From NCBI GenBank assembly GCA_023079485.1, contig CM041083.1, positions 145,280,052 through 145,344,051 of the forward strand: 64,000 nt of DNA, given 5' to 3'. Shown piece after piece: positions 13,001 through 25,900 of this stretch (positions are counted from its first letter, which is position 1; each line of letters begins with the position of its first letter). Under the pieces are notes generated by a model that was not told the origin of the DNA, searched no databases, and saw nothing but the letters and a program-made list of their open reading frames with translations. The translations under genes and the position numbers were made by a program. This DNA comes from Archilochus colubris (lineage: Eukaryota; Chordata; Aves; Apodiformes; Trochilidae).

Positions 13001-14812
13001 CTTCCCTTTTTGCCTCCAGTAGAGAGAATTAAAAAGCTAAAATCAGGGACTCATCCTAGTTAAGTGTAGGCACTTAACTGAAGATTCTGCGCTAAGATCC
13101 TAATCATGCTAGGCTTACCCAAAAGCTAATGGAAAGCAAGTTGCCTCCTGGGAGCAATTAAGACTTTAGTTGACTGAAATAACCAGCTGTAAAAGCCCTT
13201 CACTCTTCATATTATATCTCTAAAGCTTGTGGGATAAATCTGGACCAAATATTTAATGTGGAGTTTAACAGATCTGTCATTTTGAATGGAAGACCTTTTT
13301 TCCAAAGTAGAGGGGAGAAAACAAGCAAGAAGAAATATTTCAAACCAGCATTTTGTGTTGACGTTAAAAAATGAAGAATTTTCCCTCAAAAATTTCTTAA
13401 GCATTACTACAGTCAGCTTAGTATGTACAAGAACTTTTGTACTTATATGTCTCTTAAAAATGTATGTATGTTGAGGAGAGTTTCTATTAACGTATTTAAT
13501 CCTAAGCATTTAAATACTTGGTCAACTTTTACTTCATGTTATAAAATGAAGCAATGCAGGTAAAAATGTGGTACTACAGCAAAAACAAACCTCTTGGATT
13601 TCATCAAAATTTCATCTTGCTTTTTTAAAGGGAACTTCAGTAGCACTTTTAAAAATATATTTTTCAAAACTACCAAAAATCTCCCATGTTTCTGTTAGCA
13701 TCTGGCATTACTGGTTTCATTCTTCCAGGTCATTAATTTCCATCCAATTGAGTAACAGCAGAAGCAAGAGCCATGTTTTTCTTGAAAAATTAGACATGAC
13801 TCTTGAAGTTGAGTTGTTGAAGATCCTCACTTAAAAGAACTAATACAACAGTGTAAGCTTGTGGTAAATTAAAAATAAAACAAGCACAAATTTTCTTTGG
13901 GCTATCTGATGTTGTTACTTTAAATATCATTACCACATATGAGCTTTCCTGGTAAAGATTTGCAAGAAATATGTAATTTCTATTTTTGAAAAAACTTTCA
14001 TATATCCTTTAGTATCTGTATTATCAATACATATGATCTTAGCACACTGATTTACTCCTGGTTCTACTATAATACTGGGAAAAAATATTAAACTTAATTC
14101 TTATATTTTCCATTCTTTCAAAAGCTGGTGACCATTCAATATACACTGTCTTATAAATTCTAAACTTTGTGAGGCATTTAAAAAAACAGAAGTGCCTTGA
14201 AGACAAAGATGTAGTGCTTAAAGAAGCAAGAGTTATGTGCTGGCAAAACAAACTGGAACAAATTGAAAGTATTTTCACTCTAACCATGGACAAACATTGC
14301 CAAGCCTTGATTCAACACAACTCATTGAACTGTATCTTTAAACAGCTTGCCACATTTTCCAGGTCATAATTTTATGTCATAATACATTTCTAGGGAAATC
14401 TGTAAAATTTTATTTTCTGAATGATATTTCAGTTTCTGATTACTTTTTTTTTTTTATCATAGCAAGTTCAGTGAGTAGTTTTTCCTCCCTAACTTGGTTT
14501 GTTAAAGAGTATTCAAATCAAATTAGGATATGTAAAACAGATTATTCTGTCAACAGTGAATTTTACATGAATTTGTTTTGTGACCTTCAGCTGTCCATCC
14601 CAGTTACCCAACATTCCCATTTATCATTTTAGCTCTTCCTCCACCAGCTTAATCACGGTGTCCTTAACTCTTTGAAGAACATACAAGCTATGGCATATCC
14701 AGGTTGTTCCTACTTCCAAAGACAACTCCTTGCAATGCACTGAGTTCATTCTCATACTCTCTGCTCCTCCATGTTCTCTCTGATGTTCCTTAAGTCCTCA
14801 TATTACCATATG
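10038..14812. other. Unique AT-rich non-coding DNA
   Basis: No gene, transposon or strong simple repeat was seen over about 4.8 kb. Open frames reach about 100 codons (for example 13207-13509, minus) but show no domain, no codon pattern distinct from background and no overlap with structured sequence. Confidence 0.55.
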
Positions 14813-14897
14813 TGGTGGAGTTGGCAGTATAAAGTTAGGGGTTGACCTCAAAGATCTCAAAGGTCTTTTTAAACCTGAAGGATTCTATGAGTCTATT
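14813..14897 (+). mobile_element. Short CR1 3' end
   Basis: About 85 bases resembling the last part of CR1: 'gtggtggagttggcagt', then a degenerate 'ggttgacctcaaagatct', 'aaaggtctttttaaacctgaa', and a tail of about two decayed octamers (GATTCTATGAGTCTATT). It is a typical tail-only insertion. The mismatches to the usual core suggest an older copy. Confidence 0.75.
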
Positions 14898-17800
14898 GGT
14901 ATATACTTGAAGCTCAAGAAAAAATAAACAAATGCAGCAATTGTTTCAGAGCTGTATTCAATTTCTTTGGCTCTTTAGCATGCTTATACTTGTTGGTCTT
15001 CCAGATGCAACCATGGCTGACCAGATGAATAGCTAATTCCTCACTGAAATGCTAGTGGCTGCTTGATTTCATCTTCTTACAGTTATTTTCATAAAACTGC
15101 TGGGTTGGTAATGGCTCCGAGATTTCTCTTTCTGTCAGATATGACTGAAATTGCATAATGTATTTGTGAGATACTTTCAAGAAGAGAGGAGTGGTAGAAA
15201 GATAGAGATAAGCATGCAGTAGCATCAGATAATGTGCATATTTAGACAATGTTACAAAGTCTTACTGCACATAGAATTTGTGTGCTATTTTACCTGATTA
15301 AAACCTCGTCCTTCAAAAATGAACTGAATAAAATTGGCTTTTAAAAAGACACCTATGTTACTATCAGAAAATATGAGAATTCACAGTAATAAACCCATGT
15401 ACTTCTTATGAGAATCCACAGTAGATTCTAAATTACATAGACAATGACCCTTCCCACCTAATTACCACCGAAACAGGTGCTATTTATATTTTAAAACCTG
15501 CTTTCACTGGAATTCTGTAAGAGCACTCATTGAAGGCTAAAAGATCAATTTCATCAACCTCACTGACATTTTTTTTACTGGGATAAAATATTTTGATATC
15601 TCTTGAAACTCTAGCATTTATTAGTTTTAATATGCAGTTCAAGATTAAAGTTAATGCCATACTTTGACAAATCATTTTAAAAGTATTTGATGCATTGGCT
15701 AACAGATAAAACTCAATGGAATTTAGGCTTTGACTGAAAAGTACTGTGTGAAAGAATAGCATAGTAATTATTCCTTGCATCTTAGAAGGGAAACGAGTTG
15801 TCTACAAATATAAACTCTTGTACTATTGAAAAAAAAAATAGTTTAAATGACACCAAACATTAAACTGCAAAACCTAGTCCTAATGGGAGTGATCTACCTC
15901 ACTTCACAACTTTCTATAGCAATTTGCAGTCAGCTCTAGATTCAGTTATCTTGAACAGCTGTCATCTGAAAATTTTCAATGTCACTATGCATCACTATTT
16001 TTTCCAGAGCACTTATGAATATCTTGAGAAGACAGAACCCAAGGAAAGGTTCTGGGAAGCTTTCTGCTAACCTCTGTCTGTGGTGTCAATGGCTTGTGTT
16101 CTTCCACTATTCATTTTCTATCCTTTTATTTGAAAGTCTTGGAGACATTTCAATCCCTCATGAGTCATTTTGTGAAAAGGTTTTTTGAAAAGCCAAGTAT
16201 GTGTACCAGATTACTTTATTCACAAACTTCTTGCTTCTCAGACAGCTCACACTAAAATATGACTTCTCTCTGCAATAGGTGTCTGTTTCTTAATTTGTAT
16301 CTCTTCCAATTGAAGGTTTTTCTCTGTATGTATCAACATCCTTTATTTACTTGTATAAGCTGACTTTCATTCACAGTCAAATTTCTTTGATTAATAATAT
16401 GTTTTTATTTTACGTATCTATTACTGATATTTTTTAAAACTACAACCTGCATAAAATCTTCATGTCCTTCAAATGCTTTTTTAGTTCCTGTCACTGTCAC
16501 TGCATATACTTTCTCTTTCTTAAATTCTGTTATAGTGATAGGGTTTATCTTTTGGATGCTATGAAAATATTGATTTAGAGTATATTATGACCAGTGATAC
16601 AGAAGTTTTGGGGTATTTATATCTTTAATCAAAAAGATCAAGAACTAAATATCATTAATAATTCTGCATAAAATAAAAGGATTGTTCAGCCATCTTATCC
16701 AAGAAGCAATCTTATATTGTGTCTAAAATCTGTTGCACCATGAAGAGTCATATATCAATTTATACACTGACAATCCAGCCCTCCCATTCATACTTTGTAT
16801 ATTCACAAACTCTCTAAGCTTGTTTAAGTATGATATAGTACCTGTCATACTAGACACTTGAGAGATGTTCTGTGAGATCTTTTCCAATCATATGTTTTAA
16901 TGATTTTGAGAAATTCCATTTTTTGGCTCAACATCTGCAGTTTCAGGGTATGTATTATGTATGAATTGTATTTGTGGGCTCTTTGAAATGCATAATGATG
17001 ATTACCATATAGATATAAACTCACTGTTATTAAATAGAATTATACAGCTTAACATTTGAAGAGATTTATTTGACTAGTGGGAAAAAATATTCAGAGATAG
17101 CACAAGTAAGAGTACATTAAAAGTAACAGAAAACGTAATCATAATAGCATAATCATAAAAGCATAAATAATGTTCAGCAGTAGAAAAAAAATCACTTTGT
17201 ACCATCACTTGATTGCTTCTCATTGACTTTGTATGGAAAACTATCAAACACAAAAGTGTTGGAAAAAAACTTTCATTCCATAGTTTTTCTATGTGATTGA
17301 CAGAGGATGTGAAACTTACTACAGAAAAGTAATTTTCTTACACAGAGACAAATTCTTTAGTATTTCTTCTTGTTATATATATATAATATTTGTCAATATC
17401 TGGACATTTAGGAATAATTTTATTAAAGTGTTTCAGTGAAAAACATAAGTTAACAAATACTTCAAGGTCTCGTTATTTACATTGGTACTATAAATGCTAC
17501 AGAATTTGTCCTGCTTACCATATAGAAGCCTCTGACATCCAGAAAACATGCTTACTATGTTATTTATTATTTTACTATTTTATTTATTATTTACTACTTA
17601 CTATTTACTATTTTACTTACTACTTCACTATTTTCTTAACAGTATGATGCTCTTTATCAGCAAACTAGAATTGCATAGTAACTTCTGCATTTATACATTA
17701 CTCCCCTCATCCAGAACTACTGGCAATAACTACAGGAGTTTCAGCAAATTCAAGCTCTGTAATTTACTTGACAGTGGAGTGTGTTTTCAAACCAGCCACT

Positions 17801-19204
17801 GCAAAAGAATATGAACTTCAAGCAGTTTCTGGTTTAGAAATAAACAGGACATTTGGGATCAGGAAAGGATGGTTTTTGTTATTACTGTGTGATGAACATT
17901 GATTCCAACTTCACAGTTTATATGTGAAGGCATTTTTAAACCTCAGGACATTGCAGTTACTTGTCTCTCTTTGAATTAACTCACTCTTTTATTTCAGAGC
18001 TTGAGCTAGCCCTGATTCCCAAAGTAAATAAAATTCACTTCTGGCAAAAGCATTGATGAAAAAGCCCATCCCTTATAAATAATATTGATCCCATATGAAT
18101 GGCAGCTTATACAGACTAACATACAGTTAGAGTCCAGGTCCTCATTTAGAGTGAAACACTTTTGAGATTTTTTTTCCTCAGACACAATGGAACCTAAAAT
18201 GACTGTGGACACATACTATGCTGTCTAAGTTAAGAGGTGCCCAGATCTCTCCTAGGCCTGTAATTGGGGTCCTAAATATAGCTCTGGATCCCCAAAGATC
18301 CAAATACTCAAACAAGTTTGAGCAGGTGAGACGAGCTGGGTGCTGCCACAGCTTGGACAGGTCCCCCACTCGTGACAGCATTCAATACATTTCAATGCTT
18401 ATAGCCATTTTCTCTGGCAATTTATAGTTTTCTTTTAGTAAGGAGAGAGGCTTCTCTCATGTATAGGGTTTTAAAAAGCTCATGCCTACTCCAACACTTT
18501 TATTAGTTGTTTAACTATGAATAGCTGATGACAAAAACTTCTTCATAATTTGTGGTAATTATAACTAATTCAAAGTAATTTATTAAGTATTAATTTTATT
18601 AACATACATTTAGATTCCATTGATCAGAAATCCTCCACACTTTCAACACATGCTACTCACTTCTTTTTATCTTGATAAATATTCATTAGAGAAAAAGAAC
18701 TATCAACATAGAACAGCCAAGGACACATTGATTCTTGTAGGAAGTTCAAGTATATGAATGTAGTACAGATTCAGTTTACAGCTAAGTTTCTCCAGAACAT
18801 TGCCTCATCCTGATAGAGTAGTATACCATGTGTGTTCTATGTTGATCATAATTATACAGTGGTAACAGAAGACACATGTCAAAACCTTATTGACTGTCAT
18901 TCTTCCTTAACTAATTAGTATTTCATGTCACTAATTTGAAATGTATCTCAGAATGCTTATTTTAACAAGGAAGGCACAATCTTGCAAAAGTATATTGAAA
19001 GCCACTCACCAAGTGGAGAACAATGGCTCTCTGCAAACCACAAGCTTAAACTTAAGACCGGCTCCCACCAGCCATAGTACAGATGACAATGTTCTCAGGG
19101 CTGAAATCTTTTACCTCTTTCACTGGGAACCCATTAGAAGGTTAATGAAAAATATATCTCCATGCCCAGTCTCCCTTCAATCTGTAACTAACTGCAGAAT
19201 TCAT
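14898..19204. other. Mostly unique AT-rich non-coding DNA
   Basis: No gene was found. Two patches stand out. One is the TTA-rich imperfect repeat at 17556-17640. The other is a more GC-balanced, higher-complexity stretch at about 18215-18385 that has short open frames on both strands but no recognisable protein. The second patch may be an unrecognised old transposon or a conserved element. Confidence 0.5.
17556..17640. repeat. TTA/TTAC-rich imperfect simple repeat
   Basis: Low-complexity stretch built from TTATT, TTTACTA and TACT units, pyrimidine and A only. It produces hydrophobic shadow frames (Tyr/Leu/Phe runs) that are not genes. Confidence 0.85.
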
Positions 19205-19885
19205 CACAGAACAGTAGAAAGGCTTGGGTTGGAAGGGACCTTAAAGATCATCTAGTTCCAATACCCCTGCCATGGGCAGGGACACTTTACACTAGACCAG
19301 TTTGCTCAAAGCTCCATCCAATGTGGCCTTGAACACTTCCAGGGAGGGGACATCCACAGCTCCTGTGGGCAACTTGTGCCAGTGTCTCATTACCCTCACT
19401 CTAAATGATTTCTTCCTTACATGTAATCTAAGTCTACCATCTTTAAGTTTGAAACCCTTCCCCCTCATCCTATCCTTATATGCTCTTGGAAAAACTCTTT
19501 TCCCAGCTGTCATGTAGTCCCTCTTCAGGTACTGGAAGGCCAATATAAGTTCTCCTCAGAGTTTTCTCTTCTCCAGGCTGAACAATTCCAACTTCCTCAG
19601 CCTGTCCTTGTAGAAGAGGTGATCCAGCCCTGTGATCAATTTAGTGGCTCTCTTCTAGACATGTTCCAAGGGCTCTGTGTCCTTCTTATTATGGGGACTC
19701 CAGAACTGGACACAGCACTACAGGTGGGGTGTCACAAGAGCAGAGTAGAGGGGCAGAATCACCTCCCTTGACTGTGTGCCTTTTGTTGCAGCCCAAGACA
19801 CAGTTGGCTTTCTGGGCTGCAAGCATACATTGACAGGTCATGCTGAGCTTTTCATCATCCAACACACCCAATTTATTCTCCTTGG
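19205..19885 (-). mobile_element. CR1 LINE, minus strand
   Basis: The plus strand begins with the antisense CR1 3' end ('ggcttgggttggaagggacc', 'aaagatcatctagttccaat') and runs through the antisense C-terminal ORF2 into the segment 'tccagaactggacacagcac' and beyond, ending near 19885. The tail octamers at the left edge are decayed (19199-19216). The layout matches the common 5'-truncated avian CR1 of about 0.7 kb. Confidence 0.93.
19292..19543 (-). pseudogene. CR1 ORF2 C-terminal fragment
   Basis: An 83-codon minus-strand open frame corresponds to the extreme C-terminus of CR1 ORF2: an arginine-rich 'RKKSFRVRVMRHWHKLP' segment followed by 'VPSLEVFKATLDGALS', the usual end of the protein. It ends at a proper stop. 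It has no upstream continuation in frame because the element is truncated and frameshifted, so it is a remnant and not a gene. Confidence 0.8.
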
Positions 19886-19997
19886 GGCTGTGCTAAATCC
19901 ATTCACATGGCCTATATGAAAATGTTCTCAGGGGGTAAATCTTTCTGCAGTATAAGCCTCCCCTTGGCTGCCCCAACCGCAGCTGCAGGCTCTCTCT

Positions 19998-20040
19998 GTC
20001 CTAACCCTAAACCTACAGCTAAGCCTAACGCTAAACCTGA
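19998..20040. repeat. Degenerate telomere-like CCTAAN cluster
   Basis: Seven loosely spaced units (CCTAAC, CCTAAA, CCTACA, CTAAG, CCTAACG, CTAAA, CCTGA) in about 40 bases resemble the C-rich strand of the vertebrate telomere repeat. They lie in a GC-richer patch just past the 5' end of the CR1 at 19205-19885. It may be an eroded interstitial telomeric tract or part of an unrecognised element; the short length keeps confidence low. Confidence 0.4.
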
Positions 20041-22525
20041 TCATGGGCTGAACCTTATCCAAATGTCCCAAGCCTTGATACAGATTTTCAAGGGGGAAAT
20101 CTGATTGTACATTATTTTTCTGCGGAGGCATAATTTTATAGATTTTTTTTAAAATTTTGAATTAATTCAGTGTGAAGAGCAATCTTGAAGCCAAATGCTA
20201 AAATGATCTTTTAAGCCTGTTGAACTCAAATCTTTTCCTAAAGTTGAACCGTATTGTCAGTCTTCACCTGAATGATCGCATGGAGCAAGGAATAACTTGA
20301 CAAATACTATGACTATGAGTCAGGATTTTTCAGTGTTTTACTTTTATTATTTATTGCCAATGAGGCATGGCAGCAAAATGGTTACTGTATTGAGATCTTC
20401 TTGGACAGAGGTACAGCTGCCTGGGACGGGAACATTAGTAAATTAGTGCTTTCAGAGAAACATGATTACAATTACTGTGGAAATGATAGAGCAATTTCTT
20501 TGTAAAAGAAGCATAAATAATTCCAAGTGAAAATTAAAATAGTTTCTGAAATCTAGACTTCTGAGGATCAGCTCTCAGTAGAGACTATCCATTTCAAAGC
20601 ACTGTTTGCTCAGTTCAGGCCTGAGTCCCTGGTTTGATATCCTGCCTTGAAATACTGCCTGTGAATAGTTATTCTTTTTTAAGTCCCTGGTCCAGGATTG
20701 ACCAAAAGACGTTTTATGAGACCACGGTGTATTTCCCTTAAGTATAGTTTCTGAGAAATATGCTATCTGATGTAATGGAAAACAGTGCATATTTCCTTTG
20801 AAAATAATAAGTAGATTAGATGCTTAATCCACTTGCAAACTTACATGCTCACAACTTGTCAAACCAGTTATTCTCATTTTTTAGTGCTGTTAAAGGTAAT
20901 TTACCTGGGAGATATGCTATGCAAAGTGAATAATTCCTGAAGAAGACTCCACTGTTCAGCTGTGTCACATTTAAAATGTATTCTGAATACAATCAAGGGG
21001 AAAAATAATAAAAAACTCCATTTATTTCATTATCAATAAATCAAAGTATAAAAGGTACAAGTTGTTGTACTGGGCAACATTTCTATTATTTCAGTTTGAA
21101 ATCAAAGCTATTTATTATCACAGGATGCATGACATAAAGGAGTTATTTTTTTTTAATATAATTTACATTGTAATTGGGAACTCAAAAATCTGGACTTTTT
21201 AACAGTGGAAATTTTTAAAAAATCTAAATTTCAGATGTACTGTATCAAACTGAAAATGAAATCTTGTTTTTAAATATATTTGTTAAACTGATTTAATTTA
21301 TTGATGAAGTTTCTCTGTGTCTAACGCAAAAGTCACCCCTGGTCACCAGGGTTCAGGAGTGTTCTCCTGAACACCATCTGCCTCCATATACTATGTAAAG
21401 TATTAAAAAAGTCTCAGAGGTCAAATTAACTGATGTCTGATCTAGATTGGATGGTTAATAATTTTTTTGGTCACTGACTTGCGAGATCAAAAGAATCTCA
21501 AGACATTTCAGCAATAATTTTTTTTTTTTTAATTAAAGCAGTGGTATAAGAAGAATAATCTGATGATGATGCCAAGAAAGGTCTATATCATCTAGACATT
21601 CGAAGGACTCTTCAGTAAGAAGCAATTGAAGAGGCCTCAAATTGAATGTTCTATTTTTAACAACTTAGGGAAAGCCTAGAAAAATCACATGTGACCAGTG
21701 ATTCATTTTAATACTGAAATAAAATCCAGAAGCTAGGAGGAAAAATTAATAAACAAACACCTCACTTGCCCTGAGTACTTTTTTTCAGGTTATATCTGAG
21801 TGTCTCCTATAGAGTTAGTCAGCGCTCAAGTGATATTGATCTTTTTTTTAGCAATATTCTGAAGATTATGAAACTGGCCTGTCAAGTATTTAAGTATGAG
21901 CTTCAACTTCAAGCTCACAATTATATTGAAGTCAATAGGACTCCCTCCCTGCTGATATTCTTTGTTCAATAAGCTCATGATTAGTCAGATTCTTTAAGAC
22001 TGATTTTAAACAACATGCTGCTAGGACCAATGTCTTAAAAAATGTAGGGGTAGCTTTACAAAGCTAATATTAAGTAAAACATATATAAAAATTTGTAAAA
22101 AAAATATTTGAAAAAAGGAGCTAAAAAGGATAAATATTTTCAGTTTTGTTGAAAATACAAATGACATACAGGAATTCATTGCAATAGACACTAATTTTCA
22201 TTCAAGTGTTTAGATATTTTACTCAGAATTTTACTTTTACTCAGAAATTAATAAAATTTAGGGAAAGTTTGATCAAGTGAGTTAAAAGTTACCACATTCT
22301 ATGTATCTCTCACCTTTCTGTGTAGCTTTCCCTTTTTGAAACTTAGAAATAGATTTAAAATTTTCAAAAACTAGAATAAAATATTTCTGACAAAATCTAG
22401 GTCAATTGGATCTAAATATTTTGTAAAATCTATTTCTTGACAATTACATTAAATACATTTACATAATGTTCTCAAAGTAAGATTGAAAAATGTTATTTTT
22501 TTCAGTGAGCCTATGCGTTCTACTT

Positions 22526-22550
22526 AAAAAAAAAAAAAAAAAAAAAAAAA
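22526..22550. repeat. Poly-A run of 25
   Basis: Uninterrupted run of A followed by GAAAAG. I could not find a processed gene copy or SINE body upstream, so it is annotated only as a homopolymer. Confidence 0.95.
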
Positions 22551-22639
22551 GAAAAGCAATATACTAATGATTGCTTTGTCTTGGCTGATGGTTTGTAACT
22601 TGTGCAGCTTAAGCTTAAGTAGTGTGTCTATAACCTTGT

Positions 22640-22990
22640 CTTGGCTAACAGAGACTCATTTATCACTGTGCATACTATCACATTGTTAGATTCTCTTACT
22701 TCAAGACTTTCTGCACATAACTCCCAGTTGTACCATTCTAATCTTGACAGTCTCCCCAAATCCTTATCCAAAGGCGGGTTCTCTTCCCTCTCCTACTACT
22801 TCACCATTTTCTTCACAGTCTTCCTCTTAGATTTGAATTCCCAGACTCCCCTGCCCCCATTCCCAGGCACCGTCTCTGCTTCTACTCAGATTCCTTATCT
22901 TTATCTCCTTTTCCTCTCCCATCCCAGTCTGGCTTTCTTCCCACTGTATTCAGGTCAAACATCTTGCTCTTCTTAACACCCTGGGAAACA
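22640..22990. other. Pyrimidine-rich block of unknown origin
   Basis: About 350 bases with marked C+T excess on the plus strand (runs such as TCTTCCCTCTCCTACTACTT at 22780-22799), unlike the AT-rich surroundings. A 111-codon plus-strand open frame is serine/leucine/phenylalanine-rich with no domain and is best explained by composition. It follows the poly-A run by about 90 bases. It could be a decayed repeat whose family I do not recognise. Confidence 0.4.
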
Positions 22991-25900
22991 GCAAAGAAGA
23001 GAAGGTTCTAATAAAAGAGCTAATAAAAGTACAAAAAAAGTTTTCATTTTCTTCTCTCAGTTTCACTTCTCAGACATCTTCCCACTCACAAGAGGAACTG
23101 AAATTGCAAGTAGGGAATGTTTAAGTGGATGATGTTTCAACAAGTATGAGAATACTAAAACCAAAATATTAAAATATGTAATGCTGTTTTGTCAAGTATC
23201 TTCCAGGTCAACCCACAGAGCAATATATATATAATCCAGCATATGTACTCCCCAGGCAAATCAGTAAAATAGGAATTTGGATGTTCACATTGTAAAGTGG
23301 TTTGTGGTTTCTTATTTTATTATATATACGTATTTTTCATTTAAAAGGAACATTACACACCTGCACTATTATCGTATGTCAGAAATAAACAGGAAGCAGT
23401 GTCAGTACATCAGATGTTAACATCAAGCTAGGATAGTTTTGCAGCTGACTTTGAAAGTAAACAAAATCTTTATGTGCTTGTTCATTTCCTGAGCAATATT
23501 CTTACTCTCTTTTGCAACTAAATGACTTTGTATAATAAAGAGTGCTTCCAGATATACTTTTTATATACACATAAATATAAAACTGACATTTCAAGCTTTT
23601 TGTTCATTAATGAAAATACATATTGATACATTTTAGAAAATATATTTGTATGTAGTATCTGTTCAGTAGGGAGATTTTAATGAAATATCATTTATTTCCT
23701 TATGCCTTAGCAATTTCTGCTCTTTCCTGTGTGTGCCACCATGGAAATTTCATTACTCATATTAGCATTTAGACCTTTGTTTTATTCACTGACTGCCTGT
23801 GCTAAGAATTTGATGTATTTCCATTAAGCAGCATGCAAGTGAAAGAAATAACCTCTGAGAAAAACAACAAAAACTCAAAAAAAATTAGCTCTACAAAACC
23901 AAAGGACACTTCTCAGAATCTAATTTGGGAATGAAAGCTAAATTAAGGTAGGAATGTCAATGATTCCTACCCCTCACATTCTCATGTCTTCAGTCCAACA
24001 CAATCACAGTTTTCTCTTCAACCATAAATTTCACTTAATGAGGAGAAAAAAAAATCTGATTAGAAAACCTTTGCTTGAACTCCATAGTGTTACTGAAATG
24101 CAAAGTGAAAACAAGACCCAGAGAGCATTTGTTTCAGCAAAGGTGTCTGGATCAAGAAGTGAGGTAAACAACACTCGACGTGTGTGGGGTAAGCAAAGAA
24201 ACTGAGAGAGGGTAAGGCTCTCTTCTCACACAGCTTCTCAACATTCTCCTGGCCCACTGATAGCATTAGGATGCAGAACAAGGAGTGGGAGCTGCATAGT
24301 GTTATAGAATATTGGCAGCTTCCCATCAGCTGTCACATGGAGCAGCAATTCAAAATGTCCAAGCTTCTAAAACTTTGATTTTTTTAATTACATTATTAAA
24401 GTAGGTCCCCAAGAGGCCTGCCTTTCTTCTTTTCCACTATAACTTCACTCCTTTTCCATCTACCTTCCATTTCCCTCTCATATCTCCCCCATATTATGTT
24501 TTTAGTCTATATAAAGTTTTATCAGACAGGTTCCTTTGAAGCTTTCTGCCAAGCATGCAGAAAGGAAGGAACAGCAGCTGTAAGTTACTGCTGCTCCCCT
24601 TAACCAGCACAAGCCCAGGCTGAGAAAATTGCTCTGTGAATGCACTGCAGTGAAGCAAGGCAAAGAAATGGCTTCTTTGCCATATGTTCTGCAGGCCAAC
24701 AGTGAAGGGTTTATTAGCCTTCGTACATTGCTGCACAAATCAGCATACATTACTCATATCTTATCAGCATTGTAATGGGTTTTTTTTTCCAAAGAAACTA
24801 CAAAAGCTACTCCTTCTCTGACAATATTTTCTGACACGCTGACAGGAAACACTCTGAATTCACGATACATGGTTTGTTGGTGGGTCCATATCTTACATGA
24901 GTTTAGCAAACAAGACAATATTGCAATGATGAGTTACTGCGTGAACAGGCACAATATTGCAAACATCCTGATTGACTTCCTGCTTAAAAAAATCTCACTG
25001 CTGAGTCAAGAGCTGCTTTTTGGTTCCCATTCTGCTCTGTGCTGACCATTACTGCCTTGATGACTTTGCTGTGCAAATTAAGCATATAACTGAAAAATGA
25101 AAAGCTGAAGCATACAAAAGCAGTCTGGCATGCATGTGTCCCAGAGATTTTTGATTGCCACTAGGGGATTTACAGAAATTTCTAAAATTAATTGTAGAGA
25201 CACTTACTGTCCTAAGAATTGAATGGTTATATAAGAGCGCGATCTATAGCAACCAAACTTTTTAACACAATTGAAAAATGGCTGTTTAGAAAAAAAAGTT
25301 CTTTTTAACTTAAAGATTCATAAATAAATAAATGCAAAACAAGTCAAGACAAATCCTCACTAAAATATCTCATACATCTTGGACAGTAATCAATATGGAA
25401 ATAAAAAAGAATTAAATTAAAAAGAAATCAAAGGTATTTACTGCTTGCCATGTAATGTCATGTGTGCTCCATGTGCAAACTTCTGCTCTTTTTAGATCTT
25501 AATGAATGCTTTCACTACTGGTGTTTCTTTCTACTTACCTGTTGGAGTACCCGCTAAGTCATAGCAGAGTGAAGTCCTGAGAATTCAACAGTCAGAGAAC
25601 TTCCGTATAATAACAAATTAAAATAAACTCTTTATCTGGTTTTATTTAAGACTGTTTTAAAAACATTTTTTAAAATGTTAAAGAAAAAGCTGTAAAAATA
25701 AAATATATTATTACATATAAAATTAATTTTAGCATTGGTTTAATTTTTGAAAGAGGGTTTGTAGTTTGTGCTTGGTGATGTGTAATTGTTAGAACTGAAA
25801 AAGATAATATTCTTCAGAGTTCAAGTTTTGAGCTGTATATTGACTATTACAATTCCTGTTTTAGCAATCCTTCCTTTGGTATTTCTTATTCTACTTAAAT

